From the NCBI RefSeq assembly GCF_002085925.2, contig NZ_CP053562.1:476001-540000 (forward strand): a DNA stretch of 64,000 bases, in the 5' to 3' direction. Shown here piece after piece: positions 11,100-19,333 of this stretch. The position numbers and the translations under genes were made by a program. Below the pieces are notes generated by a model, which did no database searches, was not told the DNA's origin, and worked only from the letters and a program-made list of their open reading frames with translations. Position 1 is the first letter of the stretch, and every line of letters starts with the position of its first letter. Origin of the DNA: Thioclava electrotropha (GTDB lineage Bacteria > Pseudomonadota > Alphaproteobacteria > Rhodobacterales > Rhodobacteraceae).

Positions 11100-11909
11100 A
11101 TGGTCACGCGTGACGCTTCAGTGCCGGGCGCAGCCGATTGGGATCCAGACGCTTATGCGCGGTTCCGCAATCTGAGGCTGCGCCCGGCACTCGACCTTCT
11201 GGCCCGGGTGCCGCAACTGCCCGAGCGCGGCAAGATCATCGATCTGGGCTGCGGCAACGGCGCGGTGGCCGAGGCGCTGAACCACCATTACCCCAAACGC
11301 AAGATCGTGGGCGTCGACAATTCCGAGGCGATGCTGAAGCGCGCCGCGGCGACAGGCGCCTATCACCACTGCGATCTGGTCGACATTTCCGAATGGGCGC
11401 CCAACAAGCCGCCGGCGATGATCTTCTCGAACGCCGCGCTGCATTGGCTGCCCGATCACGCAACGCTCTTCCCGCGTCTGGCCGGAGAGCTGCGCGAGGG
11501 CGGCGTTCTGGCGGTGCAGATGCCCGCCCAGCATGGCGCGCCGTCGCATCGCATCCTGCGCGAGCTGTCGCAGGAGATGTTCCCCGACCGGTTCAACTTC
11601 GCGGGCTGGGTGCCGCCCGTGGCCCCGGCGGTGGATTACGCGAAAATGCTGAGCCCCTTGGGCGAGGTCGACATCTGGCACACCGAATATCTGCAGCAGC
11701 TGGAGCCCACGCCGGGCGCGCATCCGGTCCGCCGCTTCACGGAAAGCACGGCGATGCGTCCTTTCCTGCGACTCCTAGGCGACACTGAAGCGCAGGTTCT
11801 CATCGAACGCTATGAAACCGCGCTCGAGACGGTTTATCCTCTGCGGGACGACGGCAGCGTCTTTTTTCCGTTCCGTCGTCTGTTTGTCGTCTTGTCAAAG
11901 AGGGGCTGA
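11100..11909 (+). CDS. tam: Trans-aconitate 2-methyltransferase family protein
   Basis: SAM-dependent class I methyltransferase. Residues 14-40 (WDPDAYARFRNLRLRPALDL) match the Tam N-terminal signature, followed by motif I IIDLGCGNGAVAEAL and a post-motif III region FSNAALHWLPDH typical of Tam. Known Tam enzymes monomethylate trans-aconitate, an inhibitor of aconitase. At 269 residues the length fits. It starts 18 bases after ftsH and its stop overlaps the next start by one base (TGATG), so translation is probably coupled. The substrate is inferred from similarity only. Confidence 0.86.
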   Translation: MVTRDASVPGAADWDPDAYARFRNLRLRPALDLLARVPQLPERGKIIDLGCGNGAVAEALNHHYPKRKIVGVDNSEAMLKRAAATGAYHHCDLVDISEWAPNKPPAMIFSNAALHWLPDHATLFPRLAGELREGGVLAVQMPAQHGAPSHRILRELSQEMFPDRFNFAGWVPPVAPAVDYAKMLSPLGEVDIWHTEYLQQLEPTPGAHPVRRFTESTAMRPFLRLLGDTEAQVLIERYETALETVYPLRDDGSVFFPFRRLFVVLSKRG

Positions 11910-12499
11910 TGGCCGCGCTGAAACCCACGCAATATCAAGGGGAGGTCGTCTGGCTCGGGCTGGTGACCACCGAGGGGCAACTGACCTCGACCCCGGTCGA
12001 AGAGATCGACTTCACCTTCGACGGTCCCGTGGGAGAGCTGCATGGCGGGCGCACGCGTCCTTCCTGCTCGCGCGTGACCGATCAGCATCCCAAGGGCACC
12101 GAGATCGCCAATGTCCGCCAGCTAACGATCCTCTCGGCGGAGGAACTGGCCGAGACTGCCTTCGCGATGGGCGTTCCGGAGATCGATCCCTCTTGGGTCG
12201 GCGCGACGATCGTGCTGCGCGGCCTGCCGGACCTGACCCATATCCCGCCCTCGGCGCGGCTGCAGAACGAGACGGGGCTGACCTTCGTGGTGGATATGGA
12301 GAACCGCCCCTGTGTCCTGCCGGGCCGGGTGATCGAAGAGCACCATCCCGAGAAGGGCAAGCGCTACAAACCCGCAGCCCAAGGCCGGCGCGGCGTGACC
12401 GCATGGGTCGAACGTCCCGGCCGTCTGGTCGTGGGCGAAACCCTGCGGCTGCATATTCCCGATCAGCGCGCCTGGGAGCTGATGGACGAGGTCCGCTGA
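11909..12499 (+). CDS. MOSC domain-containing protein
   Basis: A stand-alone MOSC (molybdenum cofactor sulfurase C-terminal) domain protein of 196 residues. Diagnostic features are the early GGRTRPSCSRV segment with a conserved Cys, the NVRQLTILSAEEL stretch, and LQNETGLTFVVDMENRPC near the end of the core, with a second Cys. MOSC proteins are thought to carry sulfur or act on molybdenum-cofactor or N-hydroxylated substrates; which applies here cannot be told. It is translationally coupled to the upstream methyltransferase by a TGATG overlap. Confidence 0.82.
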   Translation: MAALKPTQYQGEVVWLGLVTTEGQLTSTPVEEIDFTFDGPVGELHGGRTRPSCSRVTDQHPKGTEIANVRQLTILSAEELAETAFAMGVPEIDPSWVGATIVLRGLPDLTHIPPSARLQNETGLTFVVDMENRPCVLPGRVIEEHHPEKGKRYKPAAQGRRGVTAWVERPGRLVVGETLRLHIPDQRAWELMDEVR

Positions 12500-12580
12500 G
12501 GCGATTTAATCCCGCAACGGTCGCTTCTTTCCCTTTCGCTGCGCCGTCAAATGGCTACCCTCCCTCAGAAGGAGGACCCG

Positions 12581-14248
12581 ATGACGAGTGACTTAGAGAT
12601 TGCCCGTGCCGCGACGCTGCGCCCGATGCCGGAAATCGCGGCGAAGCTGGATATTCCCGAAGACGCGCTGATCCCCTATGGCCGCGACAAGGCGAAGCTG
12701 GAGGCGGAGTTCATCGCGGGTCTGGATGAGCGCGAGACCGGCAAGCTGATCCTCGTCACCGCGATCTCGCCGACCCCTGCGGGCGAGGGCAAGACGACGA
12801 CGACCGTAGGTCTGGGCGACGGGCTGTCCCGGATTGGCAAGCGCGCCGCGATCTGCTTGCGCGAAGCCTCGCTCGGTCCGAATTTCGGGATGAAGGGCGG
12901 GGCCGCGGGCGGCGGCTACGCGCAAGTCGTGCCGATGGAGTCGATGAACCTCCATTTCACCGGCGATTTCCACGCGGTCGGGGCGGCGCATAACCTGCTC
13001 TCGGCGATGATCGACAACCATATCCATTGGGGCAACGCGCTCGAGATCGACGCGCGCCGGATCACGTGGCGGCGCGTGCTCGACATGAACGACCGGGCGC
13101 TGCGCGATATCGTGGTCAGCCTTGGCGGCGTCTCGAACGGCTTTCCGCGCCAGACCGGCTTCGACATCACCGTGGCCTCCGAGGTCATGGCCTGTCTCTG
13201 CCTGAGCCGCGATCTGACGGATTTGCAGGAGCGGCTGGGTCGGATCGTCGTCGGCTATCGCCGCGACCGCTCGCCCGTGACCTGCGCCGAGATCGGCGCG
13301 GATGGTGCGATGGTGGTGCTGCTGAAAGATGCGCTGCAGCCCAATCTCGTGCAGACGCTGGAGGGCACGCCCGCCTTCGTGCATGGCGGGCCCTTCGCCA
13401 ATATCGCGCATGGCTGCAACTCGGTGATCGCGACGCAAAGCGCGCTGAAACTGGCCGATTACGTCGTGACTGAAGCGGGCTTCGGGGCCGATCTGGGGGC
13501 GGAGAAGTTCTTCGACATCAAATGCCGCAAGGCCGGGCTGAGCCCGAATGCTGCGGTGGTCGTGGCAACGGTGCGGGCGCTGAAGATGAATGGCGGTGTC
13601 GCGAAAGCGGATCTCGGCGCGGAGAACGTGGCCGCCGTCGAGGCGGGCTGCGCCAATCTCGCGCGTCACATCGCGAATATGAAGAAATTCGGCGTGCCGG
13701 TCGTGGTCGCGATCAACCGCTTCACTGCCGACACCGAAGATGAAATCGCAGCGGTGCGCGACGCCGCCGAAGCGCAGGGCGTGGAGGCGGTTCTGTGCAC
13801 CCATTGGGCCGAAGGCGGCGCGGGGACCGAGGCGCTGGCGGAGAAGATCGTCGCGCTGACCGAGCGTCCGTCGCAATTCGCGCCGCTCTATCCCGATGAC
13901 ATGACGCTTTTCGAGAAGATCGAGACCATCGCAACGCGCATCTACCACGCGAGCGACGTCTATGCCGATCAGAAGATCCTCAACCAGCTTCGCGACTGGG
14001 AAGCGGCGGGCTATGGAAACCTGCCGATCTGCGTTGCCAAGACGCAGTATTCCTTCAGCGCGGACCCGACGCTGCGCGGGGCGCCCTCGGGCCACACGCT
14101 GCCGATCCGCGAAGTGCGGCTCTCGGCGGGGGCGGGGTTCGTCGTGGTGATCTGCGGTGAGATCATGACCATGCCGGGTCTGCCCCGGCACCCGGCTGCG
14201 GAGACGATCGGCCTCGACGCCGAAGGCCGCATCACGGGTTTGTTCTAG
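12581..14248 (+). CDS. fhs: Formate-tetrahydrofolate ligase
   Basis: Makes 10-formyl-tetrahydrofolate from formate, tetrahydrofolate and ATP in the cytoplasm. The P-loop [11 protein letters not shown] begins near residue 65, and the surrounding [10 protein letters not shown] and [20 protein letters not shown] segments are diagnostic. The ATG at 12581 follows GGAGG at 12571-12575; the 555-residue product has the normal length. It opens a one-carbon cluster with two folD-type genes. Together they interconvert formate, 10-formyl-, methenyl- and methylene-tetrahydrofolate. Confidence 0.97.
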   Translation: MTSDLEIARAATLRPMPEIAAKLDIPEDALIPYGRDKAKLEAEFIAGLDERETGKLILVTAISPTPAGEGKTTTTVGLGDGLSRIGKRAAICLREASLGPNFGMKGGAAGGGYAQVVPMESMNLHFTGDFHAVGAAHNLLSAMIDNHIHWGNALEIDARRITWRRVLDMNDRALRDIVVSLGGVSNGFPRQTGFDITVASEVMACLCLSRDLTDLQERLGRIVVGYRRDRSPVTCAEIGADGAMVVLLKDALQPNLVQTLEGTPAFVHGGPFANIAHGCNSVIATQSALKLADYVVTEAGFGADLGAEKFFDIKCRKAGLSPNAAVVVATVRALKMNGGVAKADLGAENVAAVEAGCANLARHIANMKKFGVPVVVAINRFTADTEDEIAAVRDAAEAQGVEAVLCTHWAEGGAGTEALAEKIVALTERPSQFAPLYPDDMTLFEKIETIATRIYHASDVYADQKILNQLRDWEAAGYGNLPICVAKTQYSFSADPTLRGAPSGHTLPIREVRLSAGAGFVVVICGEIMTMPGLPRHPAAETIGLDAEGRITGLF

Positions 14249-14315
14249 GGGCGCGGTCTTGAGCTTGTTGGGCCAAGCTGCGATAGGGGGCGCGAGTGTT
14301 CCGGGAGCCTTGTCG

Positions 14316-14636
14316 ATGAAATCTCCGTCAGACCTGCACACGATGGAAGAGCTGCGCGTCGCCATCGATGCGCTCGACCGGGAGCTGGTCGAGATGCTCG
14401 GTGCGCGCACCCGGCTGATCGCCCGTGCGGCGGAACTCAAACAGGGAAATGGCTGGCCCGCACGCATCCCCGACCGGGTCGAGGATGTGGTTGCGAAGGT
14501 ACGCGCCGCCGCCGGTCCTGCCGGGCTCGATCCCGATCTCGCCGACCGTTTGTGGCGCGAGATGATCGAGCATTTCATCGCGCAGGAAGAACAGGTTCTG
14601 GGCAAGGGAGACCCCGATGAGCGCCACGATCATTGA
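14316..14636 (+). CDS. Chorismate mutase-like protein (AroQ type) within the folate cluster
   Basis: A small all-helical protein of 106 residues. The pattern ELRVAIDALDRELVEMLGAR aligns with the E. coli AroQ core: R14, R31 and K42 match Arg11, Arg28 and Lys39, which bind chorismate. By the same alignment the position of Glu52 looks like Val55 and that of Gln88 like Glu, so activity is likely but not certain. The ATG at 14316 has GGGAG at good spacing; a TTG at 14259 would add 19 poorly conserved residues. The gene overlaps the next folD-like gene by 20 bases, so it is co-translated with one-carbon genes rather than aromatic biosynthesis genes. Confidence 0.82.
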   Translation: MKSPSDLHTMEELRVAIDALDRELVEMLGARTRLIARAAELKQGNGWPARIPDRVEDVVAKVRAAAGPAGLDPDLADRLWREMIEHFIAQEEQVLGKGDPDERHDH

Positions 14637-15495
14637 CGGAAAGGCGCTTGCGCAGGTCAAGCTGGACGAGGCCTATGCCGAGGCGCAGAGGCTTTCGGAG
14701 GCAGGCTGGGCGCCGCGCCTCGTCTCGATCTCGGTCGGCGATGTCGCCGCCGCGGAACTCTATGTGCGCAACCAGAAGAAATACGCCGAGAAAGCCGGCG
14801 TGGCCTTCGAAGTGCGCAACTACCCCGAGACGATCAGCCTCGAACAGCTCCAGGGCGTGCTGGCCGGTCTGAACGCCGATCCGCGCGTCAATGGCATCAT
14901 CATCCAGCGCCCGCTGCCCGCCCATATCCCGGTCAAGGTTCTGCAGAAGGCGGTGCATCCGCTCAAGGATGTGGAGGGGATGCACCCGTCCTCGATCGGC
15001 AACATCGTCTATAACGAGCTGGAGCTCGGTCCCTGTACCGCCGTCGCGGCCGTGGAGATCCTGAAATCCCTGCCGCTCCAGACCGAAGGGCTCAATGTCT
15101 GCGTGATCGGCCACTCCGAGATCGTGGGCAAGCCGATCGCCTTCCTGATGATGGGGCTCGGCGCCACCGTCACCGTGTGCCACCACATGACGCGGCAGGT
15201 CTCGGTGCATTCGCGCGCCGCCGATGCCGTGTTCGTCGCGGTGGGCAAGCCGGGGCTGGTGCATGGCGAGATGCTCAAACCCGGTGCGGCGCTGATCGAT
15301 ATCGGCATCAACCGGGTCGAGGGGCGCACCGTGGGCGACGCAGATTTCGACAGCTGCGCCGAGGTGGCGGGCTGGATCACGCCCGTGCCGGGCGGGGTGG
15401 GGCCGGTCACGGTCTCGACGCTGATGAACAACGCGGTCCGCGCGACCCGCATGCAGATGGACCATTACCGCACGACCTTCGCGGCGGCGGAGTGA
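14617..15495 (+). CDS. FolD paralogue with altered catalytic residues
   Basis: Clearly homologous along its whole 292 residues to FolD (methylene-tetrahydrofolate dehydrogenase/cyclohydrolase), with the NADP-binding segment GHSEIVGKPIAFLMMG and the C-terminal [17 protein letters not shown]. Against the adjacent true FolD, Tyr50 is kept (Y49) and Gln98 is kept (Q97), but the catalytic Lys54 is Gln (Q53, in YVRNQKK) and Asp121 is Glu (E120, in KDVEGMH). In characterised FolD enzymes this Lys is required for the cyclohydrolase step, so this copy may be dehydrogenase-only, act on a different folate, or be regulatory. It starts inside the chorismate mutase-like gene. Confidence 0.85.
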   Translation: MSATIIDGKALAQVKLDEAYAEAQRLSEAGWAPRLVSISVGDVAAAELYVRNQKKYAEKAGVAFEVRNYPETISLEQLQGVLAGLNADPRVNGIIIQRPLPAHIPVKVLQKAVHPLKDVEGMHPSSIGNIVYNELELGPCTAVAAVEILKSLPLQTEGLNVCVIGHSEIVGKPIAFLMMGLGATVTVCHHMTRQVSVHSRAADAVFVAVGKPGLVHGEMLKPGAALIDIGINRVEGRTVGDADFDSCAEVAGWITPVPGGVGPVTVSTLMNNAVRATRMQMDHYRTTFAAAE

Positions 15496-15507
15496 CGGAG
15501 GAATGAA

Positions 15508-16410
15508 ATGACGGCGACGATCATCGACGGGAAGGCCTTCGCAGCGAGCGTGCGCGAGAAAGTGGCCGAGCATGTCACCCGGCTGCAAGAGGAACACGGC
15601 ATCACGCCGGGCCTCGCGGTGGTGCTGGTGGGCGAGGACCCGGCCAGCCAGGTCTACGTGCGCAACAAGGGCAAGCAGACGCTCGAAGCCGGGATGAACT
15701 CCTACGAGCACAAGCTGCCCGTGGAGACCTCCGAGGCCGATCTGCTGGCGCTGGTCGAGAAGCTCAACGCCGATCCGGCGGTGCATGGCATCCTCGTGCA
15801 GCTGCCGTTGCCCGATCACATCGACGAGGAGAAGGTGATCAACTCGATCACCCCCGCGAAGGATGTCGACGGCTTCCATATCCTCAATGTGGGCCTTCTG
15901 GGCACCGGGCAGAAGTCGATGGTGCCCTGCACGCCGCTAGGCTGCCTGATGATGCTGCGCGACCAGCTGGGCAGCCTCTCGGGGCTGAATGCTGTCGTGG
16001 TGGGCCGCTCGAACATCGTCGGCAAGCCGATGGCGCAACTGCTGCTGCGCGATAGCTGCACCGTCACCATCGCGCATAGCCGCACCAAGGATCTCGCCGA
16101 TGTCTGCCGTGGCGCCGATATCCTCGTGGCCGCCGTGGGCCGCCCGCGCATGATCCCGGGCGACTGGGTGAAGCCCGGCGCGACCGTTATCGATGTCGGT
16201 ATCAACCGGATCGACGCGCCCGAGAAGGGCGAGGGCAAGACCCGGCTGGTGGGCGATGTCGATTTCGACAGCGCCAAGGAGGTCGCGGGCGCGATCACCC
16301 CGGTGCCGGGCGGCGTCGGCCCGATGACCATCGCGTGCCTTCTGGCCAACACGGTCACCGCCTGCTGCCGCGCGAACAACCTGCCCGAACCTGAGGGTTT
16401 GACTGCCTGA
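15508..16410 (+). CDS. folD: Bifunctional methylene-THF dehydrogenase/methenyl-THF cyclohydrolase
   Basis: Interconverts 5,10-methylene-, 5,10-methenyl- and 10-formyl-tetrahydrofolate with NADP(H). All catalytic positions are canonical: Y50 and K54 in VYVRNKGK, Q98 in VQLPLP, and D121 in KDVDGFH. The Rossmann segment [16 protein letters not shown] and the signature [16 protein letters not shown] are present. At 300 residues the length is normal. A GGAGG precedes the ATG. It lies 12 bases after the FolD paralogue and completes the fhs cluster. Confidence 0.97.
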   Translation: MTATIIDGKAFAASVREKVAEHVTRLQEEHGITPGLAVVLVGEDPASQVYVRNKGKQTLEAGMNSYEHKLPVETSEADLLALVEKLNADPAVHGILVQLPLPDHIDEEKVINSITPAKDVDGFHILNVGLLGTGQKSMVPCTPLGCLMMLRDQLGSLSGLNAVVVGRSNIVGKPMAQLLLRDSCTVTIAHSRTKDLADVCRGADILVAAVGRPRMIPGDWVKPGATVIDVGINRIDAPEKGEGKTRLVGDVDFDSAKEVAGAITPVPGGVGPMTIACLLANTVTACCRANNLPEPEGLTA

Positions 16411-16473
16411 CAAAGGTAGGTAAGGATTTCCACAGGTTGGGTGGGGTAAGCGGCCTTTGCCGTTGTCGGAACC

Positions 16474-16489
16474 GTAACGCTTGCGTTAC
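16474..16489. promoter_or_regulatory. 16-bp palindrome upstream of the LytTR regulator gene
   Basis: GTAACGC-TT-GCGTTAC is a perfect inverted repeat with 7-base arms, centred about 35 bases upstream of the LytTR gene start and 64 bases after the folD stop. No T-run follows, so it is unlikely to be a terminator. It fits a dimeric operator, possibly for autoregulation; that is inference. Confidence 0.45.
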
Positions 16490-16515
16490 CCAAGCGTCAT
16501 TGGGGCGTGACGGCA

Positions 16516-17370
16516 ATGGCAGGTTTCTGGAAAATATATTGGCGGGCATTGAAGATCCCGGCTCTGCCGGTGATCTGGGTCGTGGCATCGCTATTCGGCA
16601 TCGTGGCCGGCCCGTTCAACACTCTCGAATCCATGTTGCTCGGTGCGCGCGTGATTTTCTGGCCGCTCAGTGTCGCGGTCGGCATCCTGATTGGCGCGGC
16701 GATCCGCATTTTTGTGCGGCGGAAGCTGGGTTTGCGCCGGTTCCGTTACGAGGCGCCCACGCTTGCCGGCCTTTCCGCTTTGGTACTGACTGTGCCGCTT
16801 TACCTGCTCGTTCTGCTGCTTGCGGCGAAGCCCAACTTCCGGGGGTTCGAGATATTCCACATGGCGGGCTATATCCTCGGCCTCTCGATGGCAGGCTCCA
16901 CCCTGCGGCACTGGATGGCGCCTCAGCAGGGGCGTCCGAAGCGGACGCAGGAGGCTTCAGTGGACGCTGCGGAGAAGCAGGCCCGCCGGGACGTTGAGGC
17001 AGCGGGTAAGGGGGCTCTGTCTTCGCGCGCGCCGCGTTTGCTTTATCGGCTCGAGCCTGACCTGCGCGCACCGCTGATCCGCCTCGCGGTGAATGACCAC
17101 TATGTCGACGTGGTGACCGAAGCCGGGCAGACGAGCCTGCTGATCCGGCTTGCCGATGCGATTACCGAGACCGAGGGCGCGCCGGGCCTGCAGGTCCATC
17201 GCTCGCATTGGGTGGCGCGCGATGCGGTGCGCGGCATGCGCAAGGAGAAGGGGCGCCTCTTCCTGCAGATGGCCGATGGCGAAGAGGTGCCCGTCTCGCG
17301 CACCTATCAGCCGCAGGTCGAGGCGGCGCGGTTCCGCGCGCCCGGTGCAGATGGGATGGCCGCCCAGTAG
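16516..17370 (+). CDS. Membrane-bound LytTR-type DNA-binding regulator
   Basis: A 284-residue protein with four probable membrane helices in the first 140 residues (around 14-35, 40-62, 80-103 and 112-130). A charged linker follows, then a C-terminal domain of about 100 residues with the LytTR pattern (LIRLAVNDHYVDVVTEAG, LLIRLADAI, VHRSHWVARDAV). LytTR domains bind DNA as beta-rich folds. The direct membrane fusion suggests sensing at the membrane without a separate kinase. I chose the ATG at 16516 over a GTG at 16507 because GGGG at 16502-16505 is too close to the latter. The target genes are unknown. Confidence 0.8.
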   Translation: MAGFWKIYWRALKIPALPVIWVVASLFGIVAGPFNTLESMLLGARVIFWPLSVAVGILIGAAIRIFVRRKLGLRRFRYEAPTLAGLSALVLTVPLYLLVLLLAAKPNFRGFEIFHMAGYILGLSMAGSTLRHWMAPQQGRPKRTQEASVDAAEKQARRDVEAAGKGALSSRAPRLLYRLEPDLRAPLIRLAVNDHYVDVVTEAGQTSLLIRLADAITETEGAPGLQVHRSHWVARDAVRGMRKEKGRLFLQMADGEEVPVSRTYQPQVEAARFRAPGADGMAAQ

Positions 17371-17375
17371 CGCCC

Positions 17376-18686
17376 TTAGTGGACGATCACCTCGTCTCTG
17401 ACGAACATGTTGTCCCAGGCGCGATCCACCAGTTCCGGCGTCATCTGATAGGGGATGCCCTCGAACTCGCAGATCGAAATCATCTGGTCGATCAGGAAGA
17501 CCGGCTGATAATTCGCGTAGATATTGTCGATGGTGGGGTACTTCACCTTGAGGAGATGCAGCAGCGCCTTCTCGTCGAGCGGCATGTTGCGCTTCTTCGC
17601 CATCATCTGGAAAATTTTGAGATAGTCGGACTGGTTCGGCCCGTCGATCTTGATCTTGAAGAAGATACGACGCAGCGCCGCCTTATCGAAGATCTCGTTC
17701 GGGTGGAAGTTGGTCGAGAAGATCACGAGCGTGTCGAAGGGCACCTCGAATTTCTCGCCCGATTGCAGCGAGAGGATATCGCGGTTCTCTTCCAGCGGAA
17801 CGATCCAGCGGTTCACGAGCTTCTGCGGCGGCTCGGCCTGACGACCAAGGTCGTCCACGATGAAGACGCCGCCAGCCGATTTGAACTGCAGCGGCGCGGT
17901 ATAGGTGCGCGCAGTCGCGTTGTATTTCAGGTCGAGCATGTCGAGCGAAAGCTCACCACCGGTGATCACGGTCGGGCGCTCGCAATAGACGTAGCGCTGG
18001 TCGAACTGCATCCCGCGCTTGCGCAGCGAGGTCGGGTCGTCTTCCTCGACCGGAACGGGGGTGTGCACGATCGGGTCGTAGACGGTGATGATCTGGCCCG
18101 CATATTCGATGGCGCGGGGGATGAAGATATTGTCCCCGATCGCGTCGCGGATGCCGTTCGAGATCGAGGATTTCCCGTTGCCGGGCGGGCCGTACATCAG
18201 GATCGAGCGCCCCGAGGAGACCGCCGGGCCAAGCTGGCCGATCAGGTCCGGCGGCAGGATCAGGTGGCCCATCGCGCCCAGAAGTTGCTGGCGGGTCAGC
18301 TGGATGTTGCGGATCGACTGGCGCTTCACCTGTTCGCGATAGACGGTCAGCGGCACCGGCATCGCGCCGTAATATTCCGACTGCGCCAACGCATCGAGCG
18401 CGCGCGCCTTGCCGGTGTCCGACAGCTGGAAGCCCATCTCGCCGCCGGAATTGGCGTGCAGCGTGCCCATCGCCTCCAACAGGCCCTGCTTGCGGCACAT
18501 GTCGATCAGGTCCTGCACCATCGTCATCGGAAGGCAGACCAGCTTGGACAGCGCAGAGGCCGTGTCCGTATTGGTGCGGAACATCGTCTTGAGCAGGATG
18601 TCCCGCATCATCACGACGTTCAGCCCGGTTTCCTCCAGCGCGCGCGGCGGGGCCGGGGCGATGACATTCGAGGTCATCATGTTCAT
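17376..18686 (-). CDS. AAA ATPase with N-terminal winged-helix-like region, next to the tad locus
   Basis: 436 residues. Residues 40-100 look like a winged helix (ALSKLVCLPMTMVQDLIDMC, then GFQLSDTGKARALD). The AAA core follows, with Walker A GPPGNGKS at 166-173, a Walker B GGVFIVDDLGRQ ending Asp278-Asp279 where most AAA proteins have Asp-Glu, a sensor-1-like VIFSTNFHP and a possible arginine finger in ALRRIFFKI. A hairpin with a T-run separates it from the prepilin peptidase gene upstream, so it is probably a separate transcript. I infer a role with the pilus from position only; no named function is known to me. Confidence 0.8.
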   Translation of the reverse strand: MNMMTSNVIAPAPPRALEETGLNVVMMRDILLKTMFRTNTDTASALSKLVCLPMTMVQDLIDMCRKQGLLEAMGTLHANSGGEMGFQLSDTGKARALDALAQSEYYGAMPVPLTVYREQVKRQSIRNIQLTRQQLLGAMGHLILPPDLIGQLGPAVSSGRSILMYGPPGNGKSSISNGIRDAIGDNIFIPRAIEYAGQIITVYDPIVHTPVPVEEDDPTSLRKRGMQFDQRYVYCERPTVITGGELSLDMLDLKYNATARTYTAPLQFKSAGGVFIVDDLGRQAEPPQKLVNRWIVPLEENRDILSLQSGEKFEVPFDTLVIFSTNFHPNEIFDKAALRRIFFKIKIDGPNQSDYLKIFQMMAKKRNMPLDEKALLHLLKVKYPTIDNIYANYQPVFLIDQMISICEFEGIPYQMTPELVDRAWDNMFVRDEVIVH

Positions 18687-18783
18687 CTGGCGCGTCCTCT
18701 CGGCTGTGCACCCCGCTTTGGTCCTGCGCGGGGGCTAAGATCGGTCCGGGCCAATCTTGCCGGTGATTGTGGCCAAATGTTGG

Positions 18784-18811
18784 AAAAACCGGGTAATCGC
18801 CGCGATACCCG
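18784..18811 (-). terminator. Intrinsic terminator after the tad prepilin peptidase gene
   Basis: On the minus strand a stem made of CGGGTA and TACCCG, extended inward by further pairs with one bulge, is followed directly by TTTTT (plus-strand A-run at 18784-18788). It lies just after the prepilin peptidase stop and before the AAA ATPase gene, ending the cpaE-to-peptidase transcript. Confidence 0.75.
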
Positions 18812-18828
18812 ATCGGGAGGCTGAACAA

Positions 18829-19329
18829 TCAGCCCAGCGCCACGAGCAGCAGATACGCCCAGAGCGTGCCGACCAGCGCCAGCCCCATCGGGAAGTCCTT
18901 GCGCTTCCAGCTCACCCAGTCGGGCGTGGCGTTCACCACGGCGGGGATTGCGCGAAAGATCCGGTGCGCGGCGAAGGCCGCAAGCAGGAAGGCGCAGAGC
19001 AGGAACATCGTCAACTGCACGTCGAACAGCTCATGCGAGAAGAACGGCGCGGCTGCGGCTGCGAATTTCGCGTCGCCCGCACCGAAATGCGCGATCTGGT
19101 TCAGGATGTAGCCGATCACGAAGACGACCAGCGCATGGCTCCACCGCCAGGCATAGACGTCGATCGGCAAGAGGAACGGTCCCGCGGAAGCGAAGATCAC
19201 CAGAAGCGCCAGCACCGCCTTGTTGCGGATCTTCATGTATTTGAGGTCGGTGAAGACCACCCAGGCGCAAACCGGGGTGATCAGCACCAGAAAGATCAGC
19301 GCCGAAAGCGGCGGGGCGAGACCGAGCAT
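18829..19329 (-). CDS. tadV: Tad pilus prepilin peptidase (TadV/CpaA, A24 family)
   Basis: Inner-membrane aspartic peptidase that cleaves the leader of Flp-type prepilins. The two catalytic aspartates of the A24 family are visible: one in VVFTDLKYMKIRN, the other in the GxGD motif HFGAGDAKF. Its 166 residues contain about six hydrophobic segments and lack the N-methyltransferase domain of PilD, as expected for the TadV/CpaA type. AAGAGG lies directly upstream of the ATG. It ends the cpaE-cpaF-tadB-tadC-TPR gene run. Confidence 0.92.
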   Translation of the reverse strand: MLGLAPPLSALIFLVLITPVCAWVVFTDLKYMKIRNKAVLALLVIFASAGPFLLPIDVYAWRWSHALVVFVIGYILNQIAHFGAGDAKFAAAAAPFFSHELFDVQLTMFLLCAFLLAAFAAHRIFRAIPAVVNATPDWVSWKRKDFPMGLALVGTLWAYLLLVALG

Positions 19330-19333
19330 CCTC

